Notes: generated by a model from the letters alone, not told the origin. Positions 37,767 to 46,286 are shown, counted from the stretch's first letter. The stretch: DNA of 64,000 bases from Dokdonella_A soli (GCF_039523175.1 NZ_BAAAEU010000001.1:418587-482586), one strand, 5' to 3'. Program-made: numbers and translations.

Positions 37767-38828
37767 TCAAGGCGACATTTCATTTCCCATGTCTTCGGGC
37801 GATGGGGAAGTCGGGCCCGCGATCCGGCCATCCCGCTCCACCACGATCACAGTCGGTACGCGATGGACGTCGAAACGACGGAACAATGCGCCATCGCGAT
37901 CGAGCGCCATCGGCACCTGGATATGGTGCTCGTCGCGGTAGTCGCGCAGATCCTTTTCCGAGGCCCATAGACCCGACGCGATGCCCACCCACCGCGCGCC
38001 GCGATCGCGGCCGAGCGCTGCCAACTGCTCGCGCAGTGCGCGGCATTGCCTGGAGGACTGCGGACGCGTCTTCTCGAAATAGCCTTCGCACCAGGGCGAC
38101 AGGAATGCGAGTACGGTCCGGCGCTTTCCCGTCGGATCCCTGAGCGGGATCTCGTCGCCGTCCAGGGTTTTCACCTTCGTCGAAGGCACGATATCGCCTG
38201 CGCCCACAGCTTTCGGCGTGGCGGCGCTCTGCTCTGACAAGGTCGTCGCGACCGGCACAGTCGATCGCCGCGCACTCGCCAGCGCGGCATCCAGCCGGGC
38301 ATCGGCCAGATGACCGACGTACTGGATCCGGCCATCCTTGCCGATGATCACATGCTGCGGCGTTACGCGCAGGCCGAACAGCGCGCCCACCCTTCCGTCA
38401 TCGTCGCGCACGATCGGCATGGTGAGGCCGAGCTCGCGGCGATACGCGTCGATCTGCTCCGGCGTGTCGTCGAAGCCGATGTTGATGGCAATGACCTCCA
38501 GGTCATCACCCGCAGTGCGCTGCGCCTTCTCGAAATGCGGCATCTGCTCGCGACACGGCGAACACCAGGTCGCCCAGAACTTCAGGTAGACGGCCTTGCG
38601 CCCGCGCAGCGCGGCCAGGTCGATGGTCTGGCCATCCATAGTGGTGAGCTTGAGCGGCGGCGCGACGCTGCCCAGCAATCGCGCGCCGGCCTGCGTGGCG
38701 TAATCCTGACCGGTTTCGGCGCGCGCCGGCGATGCACCGGCCGACAGAAGCGCCAGGACAGACAGGCCGACGCAAGCCAGCCATCGCGCCCATGCCAGCT
38801 GTCGGGAAAAAGAAAATGTCACGGACAT
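37767..38828 (-). CDS. Exported tandem thioredoxin-fold (TlpA/redoxin-like) protein
   Basis: The 353-residue product has a signal peptide (ending near SPARA) and two thioredoxin-like domains. The first, about residues 50-185, is TlpA/ResA-like with the redox pair WATWCSPC, a cis-proline (RVTPQHVIIG) and GHLADARLDAAL. The second, about 205-345, is peroxiredoxin/SCO-like but has only one cysteine at the active-site position (FLSPWCEGYF) and a cis-proline at HRVPTVIVVERDG. It probably acts in the periplasm. GGAGGG seven bases upstream sets the start. It is the last gene of the cupin - metallo-hydrolase - cupin operon, 38 bases after the second cupin. Confidence 0.85.
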   Translation of the reverse strand: MSVTFSFSRQLAWARWLACVGLSVLALLSAGASPARAETGQDYATQAGARLLGSVAPPLKLTTMDGQTIDLAALRGRKAVYLKFWATWCSPCREQMPHFEKAQRTAGDDLEVIAINIGFDDTPEQIDAYRRELGLTMPIVRDDDGRVGALFGLRVTPQHVIIGKDGRIQYVGHLADARLDAALASARRSTVPVATTLSEQSAATPKAVGAGDIVPSTKVKTLDGDEIPLRDPTGKRRTVLAFLSPWCEGYFEKTRPQSSRQCRALREQLAALGRDRGARWVGIASGLWASEKDLRDYRDEHHIQVPMALDRDGALFRRFDVHRVPTVIVVERDGRIAGPTSPSPEDMGNEMSP

Positions 38829-38866
38829 GCGAAATCCCTCCGGATTCGGTTTCATTGATTGGCCGT

Positions 38867-39340
38867 CTATCGATCCACAAGGTCATGCACCGGCAAGCCA
38901 TGCTCGCGGCAGTAACGGTGGTAGTCCGCCAGTTGCGTACTGGCCGAAGCGCTCGCGCGCACGATGCCATCAGGTCCGAGGAACTCGACGGTGCCCATGA
39001 CGACTACCAGTGCAACCATCGGTTCGTCGCCGACGATCTTCCACCAGTCGATCGTGCCGGGCGGCTCGTAGACGTAGTCGCCGGGGCCGATGACCTCGCC
39101 GGTGCACAGCTTGCGCGAGCCCGACAGGTTGTAGGCGTGGATCTCGCCGGTGTGGCGATGCAGCGGCATGACGATGCCGGGCGCCATGCGCAACAGTTCG
39201 ACGAAGCCGCGATCCTCGGCGAGGAACCGCAGCGGCTTGGAAGACTTGCCGGGTGTCGCGGAAGGTATCCAGGGCAGATCGGCCGTCGAGCCGAGTCGCG
39301 CAGGCAGATGGGCTCGCAAGGTGTCGAATCCGGCGGACAT
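38867..39340 (-). CDS. Cupin protein of the 2,4'-dihydroxyacetophenone dioxygenase family (paralog 1)
   Basis: This 157-residue single-domain cupin resembles 2,4'-dihydroxyacetophenone dioxygenase, a non-haem iron enzyme that cleaves a C-C bond in an aromatic side chain. The metal-site stretch PLHRHTGEIHAYNL has two His spaced as in the first cupin motif, followed by LCTGEVIGPGDYVYEPPG. It is closely related to the protein encoded at 40267-40746; long runs such as CTGEVIGPGDYVYE and WIP...KPLRF are shared. GAGGAG precedes the ATG. It lies third in a four-gene minus-strand operon. The family name does not prove the reaction; the substrate here is unknown. Confidence 0.85.
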   Translation of the reverse strand: MSAGFDTLRAHLPARLGSTADLPWIPSATPGKSSKPLRFLAEDRGFVELLRMAPGIVMPLHRHTGEIHAYNLSGSRKLCTGEVIGPGDYVYEPPGTIDWWKIVGDEPMVALVVVMGTVEFLGPDGIVRASASASTQLADYHRYCREHGLPVHDLVDR

Positions 39341-39388
39341 GGCGATGAACTCCTCTAGTGGTTGGACGCGTACAGCTCGGTGACAGCG

Positions 39389-40195
39389 TCAGCTGGAGAC
39401 AGCTTTCAGGTAGCGATCAAAGGATTCGTCGACCGCCGCGCGGGCGCCGCCCATGATGTTTCGCCCCCACGTGTAACCATAGACGTCTTCAAACTCGTAT
39501 CCCTCGAGGCGAGAGCGAATGCTCATCACGTCGCTGGTGTTCATCGGCATGTAGTTGGGGTAGCTGTACATGAAGGTGACGTGGCGCCGGTCGAGCACGA
39601 CCTGCAAGGCGTCGCCTGGAAACAGGGCGCCGCCGGCGCGCGGCCCATCTTTCCAGTGGATGGCGGCGCTGCCTGGGAAATGCCCACCGCAGCGAATCAG
39701 CGTGACGGCACCGGACAACCGATGCTCGTCACCGCTCCAGAACTGGATCCGCGGAGACGGCCTGCGCACCCATGTCTTGTCCGCTTCGTGAAGCAGGATC
39801 GGAACGCCGCCCAGGGCCTCGCTCCATTCCACCATGGAGGAGTAGAAGTGCGGGTGCGAGATGATGATCTTGTCCACGCCTCCGCGCGCACGCAGTGTGG
39901 CGACCGCTTCGTCGGTGACCAGACTGACGCATTCCCAGAGGATGTTGCCCGCGTCCGTCGGCAGCAATAGTGCTCGCTGCGGGATCGCGAAGTCCGGGAC
40001 CAGCCCGATGCCCAGCAGGCCGCCATCGTCTTCGAGCCGCAGCTTGTATTTGGCGCCCAACGCCTCATGCGTCGTCCAGGTCTGTCCGTTCCATCCGACG
40101 TATTGGCGTTCGTCCTCGCACACAGGGCATTGCGCCGGAGGATCGGGCGTTTCCGCGTACTGGGTCCCGCAGGTTTCACAAATATAGAGTGGCAT
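39389..40195 (-). CDS. MBL-fold metallo-hydrolase with N-terminal rubredoxin-like zinc ribbon
   Basis: The 268-residue cytoplasmic protein starts with a small zinc-ribbon (ICETCGTQY then QCPVCEDER, two C-x2-C knuckles, residues about 5-30). The metallo-beta-lactamase domain follows. Metal-site candidates are the HxH in IISHPHFYSSMVEW, the His in CGGHFPGSAAIHW and the Asp in LFPGDALQV. The usual HxHxDH is reduced to H-P-H-F-Y-S, so the second metal site may be altered. It lies between two paralogous cupin genes in the same direction (gaps 71 and 48 bases) and must act with them. The substrate is unknown; a lactone, ester or thioester would suit the fold, but that is inference. Confidence 0.85.
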   Translation of the reverse strand: MPLYICETCGTQYAETPDPPAQCPVCEDERQYVGWNGQTWTTHEALGAKYKLRLEDDGGLLGIGLVPDFAIPQRALLLPTDAGNILWECVSLVTDEAVATLRARGGVDKIIISHPHFYSSMVEWSEALGGVPILLHEADKTWVRRPSPRIQFWSGDEHRLSGAVTLIRCGGHFPGSAAIHWKDGPRAGGALFPGDALQVVLDRRHVTFMYSYPNYMPMNTSDVMSIRSRLEGYEFEDVYGYTWGRNIMGGARAAVDESFDRYLKAVSS

Positions 40196-40266
40196 GACCG
40201 AGCCCTTGTTCGAGTTACTTGCGAAGAGATGGGTGCACAGGCGCAATCGGTGCGTGCGCCATCGAT

Positions 40267-40746
40267 TCACTCGACGAGGTTCAACACGGGCAGGCCGTGC
40301 TGCCCGCAGTGAGCGTGGTAGGTCTGCAGCTGCGTTTGCGCCGACAGATGTCCAGTGACCCCATGGTCGGGGCCGAGAAACTCCACGCGCCCCATCACGA
40401 CCACGAGCACGGTCAGCGGTTCGTCACCGACCACTTTCCACGTGTCGATATTGCCCGGCCGCTCATAAACGTAGTCACCCGGGCCGATGACCTCGCCCGT
40501 GCACAACTGGCGCTGGCCGCCGAGATTGAACGCGTGGACCTCACCCGTGTGCCGCTGCAGCGGACTCATCGTGCCGGGCTCCATGCGGAACAACTGGACG
40601 AAGCCACGGTCGTCGGCGAAGAAACGCAGGGGTTTCCACGATTTCTCCGGCGAGATCGGGATCCACGGGAGATCAGCGCTGCTGGCAATGCGAGCCGGGG
40701 CGTACTCGATGAGCGATTGCGGCTCGGGGCGGGACAGGCGAGTCAT
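40267..40746 (-). CDS. Cupin protein of the 2,4'-dihydroxyacetophenone dioxygenase family (paralog 2)
   Basis: This 159-residue cupin is the first gene of the operon and a close paralog of the product at 38867-39340. The shared core includes ADLPWIP, KPLRF, the CTGEVIGPGDYVYE stretch and the C-terminal HGLPV. A notable difference lies in the metal site: where paralog 1 has PLHRHTGEIHA this protein has PLQRHTGEVHA, so the first His ligand is replaced by Gln. It may bind metal differently, be inactive, or form a mixed oligomer with paralog 1. The start MTRLSRPEPQS is preferred over a longer frame that runs into the promoter region. A MocR gene is read divergently. Confidence 0.85.
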   Translation of the reverse strand: MTRLSRPEPQSLIEYAPARIASSADLPWIPISPEKSWKPLRFFADDRGFVQLFRMEPGTMSPLQRHTGEVHAFNLGGQRQLCTGEVIGPGDYVYERPGNIDTWKVVGDEPLTVLVVVMGRVEFLGPDHGVTGHLSAQTQLQTYHAHCGQHGLPVLNLVE

Positions 40747-40836
40747 GGCGAAGGCTCCGTTTAAGACGCAGCGGGTCTTGGCGGCCCGTGACTGATACCG
40801 TACGCTTGTTCTGGTTCTCAAAATAAGCCAGTTCTT
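40747..40836. promoter_or_regulatory. Divergent control region between the cupin operon and the MocR gene
   Basis: This 90-base region must hold both promoters. Near the MocR start are the related octamers CTGGTTCT (40811-40818) and CCAGTTCT (40828-40835), 17 bases apart, and a further ACCAGTTT at 40851 inside the gene. MocR/PdxR regulators commonly bind direct repeats between divergent genes, so these are operator candidates. No footprint is implied. Confidence 0.5.
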
Positions 40837-42294
40837 ATGACTTCATTGGAACCAGTTTTCGAGCTTGCGATCGTTCTCGGCGGAGCCGGCCAAGGCAGCC
40901 GGATGCGCTCGCTGCATGAGCAGTTGCGCGCCGCCATCCTCGACCAGCGCCTGCGCCCCGGCTCGGAACTGCCTTCGACGCGCCGCGTCGCCGTGGCCTA
41001 CGGGATTGCCCGCAACACCGTCATCGCGGCCTATGACCTGTTGGCGGCAGAGGGTTATGTGGCTACGCGTGTCGGCGCGAAGGCCGTGGTGGCCGATCTC
41101 GGCACGAGATCGGTCAAGGCCGCGCGTCAGAGCCCGCGCCCGCAGGACGATCGACTCAATCCGCAATGGCGGCTCCCTGCATGGACGACGATGAATTTCT
41201 CCGCGGAAGCGCGGACCCCCGGGTTTCAGCTCGGCACGCCCGAGCATCGCTACTTTCCATTCGACATCTGGCGTCGACTGCTTGCGCGTGCTTTCAATCC
41301 GCGTTTTCCTGACGCGTTCGGCTATCAGGATCCGCACGGCCGTCCGCGGCTGCGCTCGGCCATCGCGCAGCACGTGTCATTCGCACGCGCCGTTGCCTGC
41401 AGCGCCGACGATGTAGTCGTCACGTCCGGCGCGCAGCAGGCCTTCGATCTGCTGGCGCGCGTGCTGGTGACGCCGGGGCGCACCAAGGTCGCGGTCGAAG
41501 ACCCGGGCTATCCGCTGTTGCGCACCGCGATGGCCGCGGCAGGTGCGCTTTTGGTGCCCGTTCCCGTGGATGAGGAAGGGCTCTGCGTGGATCAACTGCC
41601 GAGTGACGTGCGCATCATCTACGTCACGCCCTCGCACCAGTTCCCGACCGGAGCGGCGATGTCGATGCCGCGCCGCATGGCGTTGCTGGCTTTCGCGCGC
41701 AGGCACGGCGCAGTCATCATCGAGGACGACTACGATGGCGAATTCCGCTACGGCAATCGTCCACTCGACGCGCTGCAGACGCTCGATCGCGACGCCTGCG
41801 TGCTTTATGTCGGCACCTTCTCCAAGAGCCTGTTCCCGTCATTGCGCGTCGGCTATGTCGTCGCGCCGGCGTGGGCACACGAGGCACTGCTGGCCGCGAA
41901 GCAATGCGCCGACACTACCGGCAACGTGCAGGTGCAGGACGCGCTCGGCCACTTCATCCTCGAGGGCCACCTCGCCCGCCACGTGCGCAAGATGCGCAAC
42001 GTGTATGCGACCCGTCGCGAGGCTATGCTCGACGGTCTCACGCAGGAACTGCGTACCTGGTTCCGCCCGATCCCTTCGGAAGCAGGCATCCACCTTTCCG
42101 CCCGCTACCGGGATGCGGAAGCGGCTCAGCGGATCCTGTCGAAAGTGCGACAGCATGCGCCTGGCGCACAACCCATTGGCAACTTCGCGATGAGCAACGA
42201 CCAGGCCATGGGTATCGTCTTCGGCATTGGTTGCATCGAAGCAGATGCCATTCGTGACGCTTTGCGGAAGTTGTCGGCCTCTCTTGAACGTTAG
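40837..42294 (+). CDS. MocR/PdxR-like GntR-family regulator with aminotransferase domain
   Basis: The 485-residue product has a GntR winged helix (about residues 20-85, with LRAAILDQRLRPGSELPSTR and GIARNTVIAAYDLLAAEGYV). A class I aminotransferase-like domain follows, with PLP-binding features: lysine in GTFSKSLFPSLRVGYV, Asp in IIEDDYDGEFRYG and Arg near the end. MocR proteins sense PLP or PLP-amine adducts and control neighbouring genes. It is divergent from the cupin/metallo-hydrolase operon, which is its likely target. No pyridoxal-synthesis gene lies nearby, so the signal is open. It has no clear Shine-Dalgarno. Confidence 0.93.
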   Translation: MTSLEPVFELAIVLGGAGQGSRMRSLHEQLRAAILDQRLRPGSELPSTRRVAVAYGIARNTVIAAYDLLAAEGYVATRVGAKAVVADLGTRSVKAARQSPRPQDDRLNPQWRLPAWTTMNFSAEARTPGFQLGTPEHRYFPFDIWRRLLARAFNPRFPDAFGYQDPHGRPRLRSAIAQHVSFARAVACSADDVVVTSGAQQAFDLLARVLVTPGRTKVAVEDPGYPLLRTAMAAAGALLVPVPVDEEGLCVDQLPSDVRIIYVTPSHQFPTGAAMSMPRRMALLAFARRHGAVIIEDDYDGEFRYGNRPLDALQTLDRDACVLYVGTFSKSLFPSLRVGYVVAPAWAHEALLAAKQCADTTGNVQVQDALGHFILEGHLARHVRKMRNVYATRREAMLDGLTQELRTWFRPIPSEAGIHLSARYRDAEAAQRILSKVRQHAPGAQPIGNFAMSNDQAMGIVFGIGCIEADAIRDALRKLSASLER

Positions 42295-42306
42295 CCGGGC
42301 AGGCGC

Positions 42307-42885
42307 TCAGGCGAACGGATTGACGCCGATCCAGCGCACGTGCAGCAGGAACGCAAAGACCGCCCACAGGGCCACGCCGATCGCCAGCGTCGCCCCATCG
42401 CCCGAGAGCGTGCCCGCCGGATACGTCGTGCCGGCCCGACGATCGCGCCGGCGCGAAACCACGAAGTCGGCGATCGCCCAGAGCAGGAACGCGCCGAACA
42501 GCACCACGTCGTGCAACATGCCGGTCGCCAGCAGGTGCCCGAACGCCCACAGCTTCACGCCGGCCAGCATCGGATGACCGATCGCCGCTTTTGCATGGTT
42601 GCGCGGCACATAGGCCGCCGCGACCAGCACGAATGCGACCAGCGTAAACAGCGCGTTGAGATGCTTGAGCACCGCCGGCGGCGCGTACAGCAGCACCGGC
42701 TGCTGGCGCGCCAGGCCGAAACCCCACGCGATCAACACGAAGCCGACGATCGAGACCAGCGCAAACAGCCCTTTCCAGGCGTTCGCGCCGAACCGCGCGA
42801 TCATTCGCGTGCGCCAGCCGTCTGCGAAGACGCGCAGCGAATGCGCACCGAGGAAGATCAGCAGGCCGAGGATCAGAAGCGACAT
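42307..42885 (-). CDS. NnrU-family membrane protein
   Basis: The 192-residue inner-membrane protein has five to six helices and belongs to the NnrU family. Family features are LLIFLGAHSLRVFADGWR at the N terminus, the central AKAAIGHPMLAGVKLWAFGHLLATG (conserved His residues) and HDVVLFGAFLLWAIADF. NnrU was named from nitrite/nitric-oxide reduction loci, but most members, including this one, have no denitrification gene beside them, and related MnrU/isoprenoid methyltransferase-like proteins share the pattern. It starts 23 bases after the large propeller gene and converges on the MocR gene with only 12 bases between. Confidence 0.9.
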   Translation of the reverse strand: MSLLILGLLIFLGAHSLRVFADGWRTRMIARFGANAWKGLFALVSIVGFVLIAWGFGLARQQPVLLYAPPAVLKHLNALFTLVAFVLVAAAYVPRNHAKAAIGHPMLAGVKLWAFGHLLATGMLHDVVLFGAFLLWAIADFVVSRRRDRRAGTTYPAGTLSGDGATLAIGVALWAVFAFLLHVRWIGVNPFA

Positions 42886-42908
42886 GGCGGGTTTCTCCGG
42901 TAGCGATA

Positions 42909-45900
42909 CTACGGCGCCGATTCTGCCGGCGCCTCGATGCGGATGTCACCCGGCGTCGGCACATGGAGTTCCGATAAGCCCGCCTGCTTCAGCTGTGCAT
43001 TGAGCGACACGAGATCATGCTCTCGCAACGCCTGCCACTGTAGCAGTGCGCGATCCAGGCGCGCGCGGTAGTCGGTCAGCACCTGCTCCTGCGGCGGCGT
43101 CGGGGCACGGTCGGCGCCTTCGATATCGGTTTCGAGCGAAGTCAGCACCTCGCTGATCTTGCCGAGGTTCGGCGCGGACTCGCCCTTGCCGGCGCGCAGC
43201 GGTTCGAGCTTCGCGGCGAACGCGGCAAGCGCTTCCTTGAGCGGCGACTGCGTGGCCGCACCCCGCTGCTTCACCAATGCATCGAGCTGCTTGTGCACCG
43301 CGTCGACTTCGCCGTAGCCCTGCCAGACACGCGCGAGCTCGGTGCCGATCGCCTGCGAGAAATGCAGCGCCTGTTCGAGTTCGGTGCGCGACACCTGCAC
43401 GCGCGGATCCACCTTCACGACCAGCGGCTGGCGGAACTGCTGCCCATCTACGTTCAACACGACCTGATAGTCGCCCGGCAGCACCAGCGAACCTTCCGGC
43501 GTCAATGGCGTGCCTTCATTCCACACCGCGGCGATCGAGTAACCGTACTCCACCGACTTCGGTCGCGGATACCGCAGATCCCAGACGAAGCGGTGCGCGC
43601 CGGCGCTGCTGGCGAGCTTCTGCGCCGGCTTCAGCCAGCCCTCCTGAAAGTAGCGTTCGGCGCTCGCATCCAGCGTTGCGTCGCTGCTGCTGAAACGACG
43701 CACGCTGTGGCCATCGGCATCGCGAATCTCCAGCGTCAGCTGTTTCGCAGGCTGCGCCAGCGTGTAGTCGATCACGGCACCGGCCGGCGGATTGCTGCCG
43801 AGCGCGGTTTCCGGCGGCGGCGGCGTGTCCTTGTTCTGGTCGTTGCGCACGCGGATCGCCGGCGCCGGCACGAACAGGTGTGCCGCCGCCTTCGCGCTCG
43901 CCGTGTCGATCTGGCGCAGTGGGCTGACGTCGTCGAGCACCCAGATCGCGCGTCCTTGCGTCGCCGCGATCAGGTCGTTGCCGTGCACCAGCAGATCGCG
44001 CACCCAGGCGATTGGCAGATTGCGCTGCAGCGGCTGCCAGTGCGCGCCGTCGTCGAGCGAGACGAACACGCCGGCATCGGTGCCGGCATAGAGCAGCCCG
44101 CGCCGTTCCGGGTCGGCACGCACGACGCTGACGAAATGGCCGTCTGGAAGGCCGTTCGTGATCGCGACCCAGCTCTTGCCGTAGTCATGCGTGCGGAAGA
44201 CGCGCGGACGGAAATCGTCCTGGCGATGATTGTCGACCGCGGCATACACGGTGCCGGGCTGCAGCGCGGAAACGTCGAGTGTGCTGATCTTGGCCCAGGC
44301 CGGCACGCCCTTCGGCGTGACGTTGCTCCAGCTCTTGCCGCCATCGCGGGTCATCTGCACGAAGCCGTTGTCGGTACCGATCCAGATCTCGTCGTTGCCG
44401 TGCGGCGATGGTGCGATGCTGAAGATCGTGCCGTAGCCGCAGGCGGTCGCATCGGCGATCGCGACATCGCCCTCGCAGCGCTTCGCATCCGCGCGCGGAC
44501 CGGTCAGATCGGGGCTGATCGTGTCCCAGTGGCGGCCCTGGTCGGTCGAGTGGAACAGCACCTGTGCCCCGAGGTAGAGCGCGTATGGCGCCTGTCTGGA
44601 GAACGCGATCGGCGTGATCCAGGTGTAGCGGTACTTCACCGTGCCCGGCCGCGCGGCGTAGCTCGACACCGGCCACGCTGAGACGTTCTGCACTTCGCCG
44701 GTGCGCGAATCCCAGCGCGAGATGCGCCCGCCGAGACCGGAGCCGTAGACGATGTTCGGATCGGCCGGATCGGGAATGTCGTAGTCGCGCTCGTCGCCGC
44801 CGACCGGATGCCAGTCACGGAATGAAGGCGCGCCGTAGTCGCCGCGGCTGGCGATGCCGACCGTGCCGGAATCCTGCTGGCCGGAATAGATCCAGTACGG
44901 GAACTGGTTATCGGCGGCGAGATGGTAGAACTGACCGGTCGGCTGGTTGTACCAGTTGCTCCAGCGGCGGCCGCCGTCGACGCTGACCACGACGCCCTGA
45001 TCGCTGGCCGTGATCATGCGCTCGGGATGCTTCGGGTTGATCCACAGATGATGGTAGTCGTCGCCGCCGGGCGCGCCCTTGATGATCTCGCAGTGCGCGC
45101 CGCCGTTGTCGCAGCGGCGGATCGAGCGGCCGACGACATAGACCGTATCAGCCTTGCCCGGTGCGACGGCAAGCCGCGAGAAATACGCGTTGACGAGTTC
45201 ACCGTCGCCGTTGACCTTCTGCCAATGGGCGCCGGCATCATCGGAGCGATACAGGCCGCCGCCTTCGTGCGCGACCACGGTCGCGTAGACATGCGTGCCG
45301 GTCGCCGCGTGCGCGACGGCGAGCCCGATGCGGCCGAGCGGACCGGCCGGCAAGCCGTCACCGGCGAGGCGCGTCCAGCTCGCGCCGCCATCAGTGGACT
45401 TGTAGATGCCACTGCCCTTGCCGACGACCGGCGTGAAATAGCTCAGCCACGGCCAGTGCCGCGCCTGCCAGGCGGCCGCGAACACGACATTCGGTTGCGC
45501 CGGATCGGCGGCGAGATCGACGACGCCGGTATCGGCATCGACGAACAGCGTCTTCGTCCAGGTCTTGCCACCGTCGGTCGAACGGAACACGCCGCGCTCC
45601 GGATTCGATCCGAACAGGTGGCCGAGCGCGCCGACCAGCACGGTATCCGGATTCTTCGGATCGACCAGGATCGCGCCGATGTGGCGCGTCGCGGCCAGGC
45701 CGACGGGCTTCCAGTGCACGCCGCCATCCGTGGATTTGTACACACCGTTGCCGGCGGCGACGTCGTAGCGCGGCTCGGGCTGGCCGCTGCCGGCGTAGAT
45801 CACGTCCGGATTCGACGGTGCGATCGCAATGGCGCCGATCGAGGCCGCGCCAAGCCCGTCCGACATCGGCTGCCAGGTGTTGCCGGCATCCGTCGTCTTC

Positions 45901-46124
45901 CATACGCCACCGCCGGCGGCGCCGAAATAGAACATGTCCGGCTGATCGGCGACACCCGTCGCCATCGTGCCCCAGCCGCCGCGGAACGGGCCGAGCAGGC
46001 GCCATTCGAGGCCGTTGAGCTGTGCTTCGGGAAGCGCTTGTGCGGACGCGAAAGGCGCGGGAGCGATCGCGGACAGCACCAGCGCGGTCACAAAAGCGAG
46101 GCGAAAACGCTGACGCTGATGCAT
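42909..46124 (-). CDS. Secreted BNR/VPS10-type beta-propeller protein (sialidase-like repeats)
   Basis: The 1071-residue product has a signal peptide (LVLSAIAPAPFASA). About 780 residues of tandem propeller repeats follow, each with the Asp-box or related sequences (SPNDVxYAGS-like turns, VYKSTDGGVHWKP, VFRSTDGGKTWTK, IYKSTDGGASWTR, LYRSDDAGAHWQK), as in sortilin/VPS10 and BNR glycosidase-like proteins. A C-terminal part (about 800-1071) has a FlgD/Ig-like strand pattern and a helical end. Proteins of this class are often annotated as glycosyl hydrolases, but catalytic residues of sialidases are not visible. It probably acts in the periplasm or outside, and it precedes the NnrU gene by 23 bases. 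A one-repeat fragment of a similar gene is at 21995-22285. Confidence 0.88.
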   Translation of the reverse strand: MHQRQRFRLAFVTALVLSAIAPAPFASAQALPEAQLNGLEWRLLGPFRGGWGTMATGVADQPDMFYFGAAGGGVWKTTDAGNTWQPMSDGLGAASIGAIAIAPSNPDVIYAGSGQPEPRYDVAAGNGVYKSTDGGVHWKPVGLAATRHIGAILVDPKNPDTVLVGALGHLFGSNPERGVFRSTDGGKTWTKTLFVDADTGVVDLAADPAQPNVVFAAAWQARHWPWLSYFTPVVGKGSGIYKSTDGGASWTRLAGDGLPAGPLGRIGLAVAHAATGTHVYATVVAHEGGGLYRSDDAGAHWQKVNGDGELVNAYFSRLAVAPGKADTVYVVGRSIRRCDNGGAHCEIIKGAPGGDDYHHLWINPKHPERMITASDQGVVVSVDGGRRWSNWYNQPTGQFYHLAADNQFPYWIYSGQQDSGTVGIASRGDYGAPSFRDWHPVGGDERDYDIPDPADPNIVYGSGLGGRISRWDSRTGEVQNVSAWPVSSYAARPGTVKYRYTWITPIAFSRQAPYALYLGAQVLFHSTDQGRHWDTISPDLTGPRADAKRCEGDVAIADATACGYGTIFSIAPSPHGNDEIWIGTDNGFVQMTRDGGKSWSNVTPKGVPAWAKISTLDVSALQPGTVYAAVDNHRQDDFRPRVFRTHDYGKSWVAITNGLPDGHFVSVVRADPERRGLLYAGTDAGVFVSLDDGAHWQPLQRNLPIAWVRDLLVHGNDLIAATQGRAIWVLDDVSPLRQIDTASAKAAAHLFVPAPAIRVRNDQNKDTPPPPETALGSNPPAGAVIDYTLAQPAKQLTLEIRDADGHSVRRFSSSDATLDASAERYFQEGWLKPAQKLASSAGAHRFVWDLRYPRPKSVEYGYSIAAVWNEGTPLTPEGSLVLPGDYQVVLNVDGQQFRQPLVVKVDPRVQVSRTELEQALHFSQAIGTELARVWQGYGEVDAVHKQLDALVKQRGAATQSPLKEALAAFAAKLEPLRAGKGESAPNLGKISEVLTSLETDIEGADRAPTPPQEQVLTDYRARLDRALLQWQALREHDLVSLNAQLKQAGLSELHVPTPGDIRIEAPAESAP

Positions 46125-46204
46125 TCGGATGGCCCCTTGGCGGTGCGTTGCAAAAGACGCAACGATACTCCGGAAGGCGGCCGCGGCGTAACACGCGACA
46201 GCAT

Positions 46205-46286
46205 GTAGAAGCGGCATCAGCCGCGATGCTTGTCCTCGGGCCAGGTCAAAAGCGCAAAAGCGTCGCGGCCGAAGCCGCTCCTACAC
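46205..46286. repeat. REPIN-type inverted repeat pair (GTAGGAGCGGC family)
   Basis: A left unit GTAGAAGCGGCATCAGCCGC (46205 onward, to 46229) and a right unit, the inverse of GTGTAGGAGCGGCTTCGGCC (46260-46286), face each other across about 30 bases. Each unit also forms its own small hairpin. This sequence type is the well-known GTAGGAGCGGCTTC REP of pseudomonads and xanthomonads; two inverted REPs form a REPIN. It lies between the aroG-type gene and the propeller gene. The partner RAYT transposase is not in the window. Confidence 0.8.

Noticed and set aside
38867..40746. Firm assignment of the cupins as 2,4'-dihydroxyacetophenone dioxygenase in hydroxyacetophenone breakdown
   Set aside because: No Baeyer-Villiger monooxygenase or other gene of that pathway is nearby, and one paralog lacks a metal ligand, so only family-level naming is justified.
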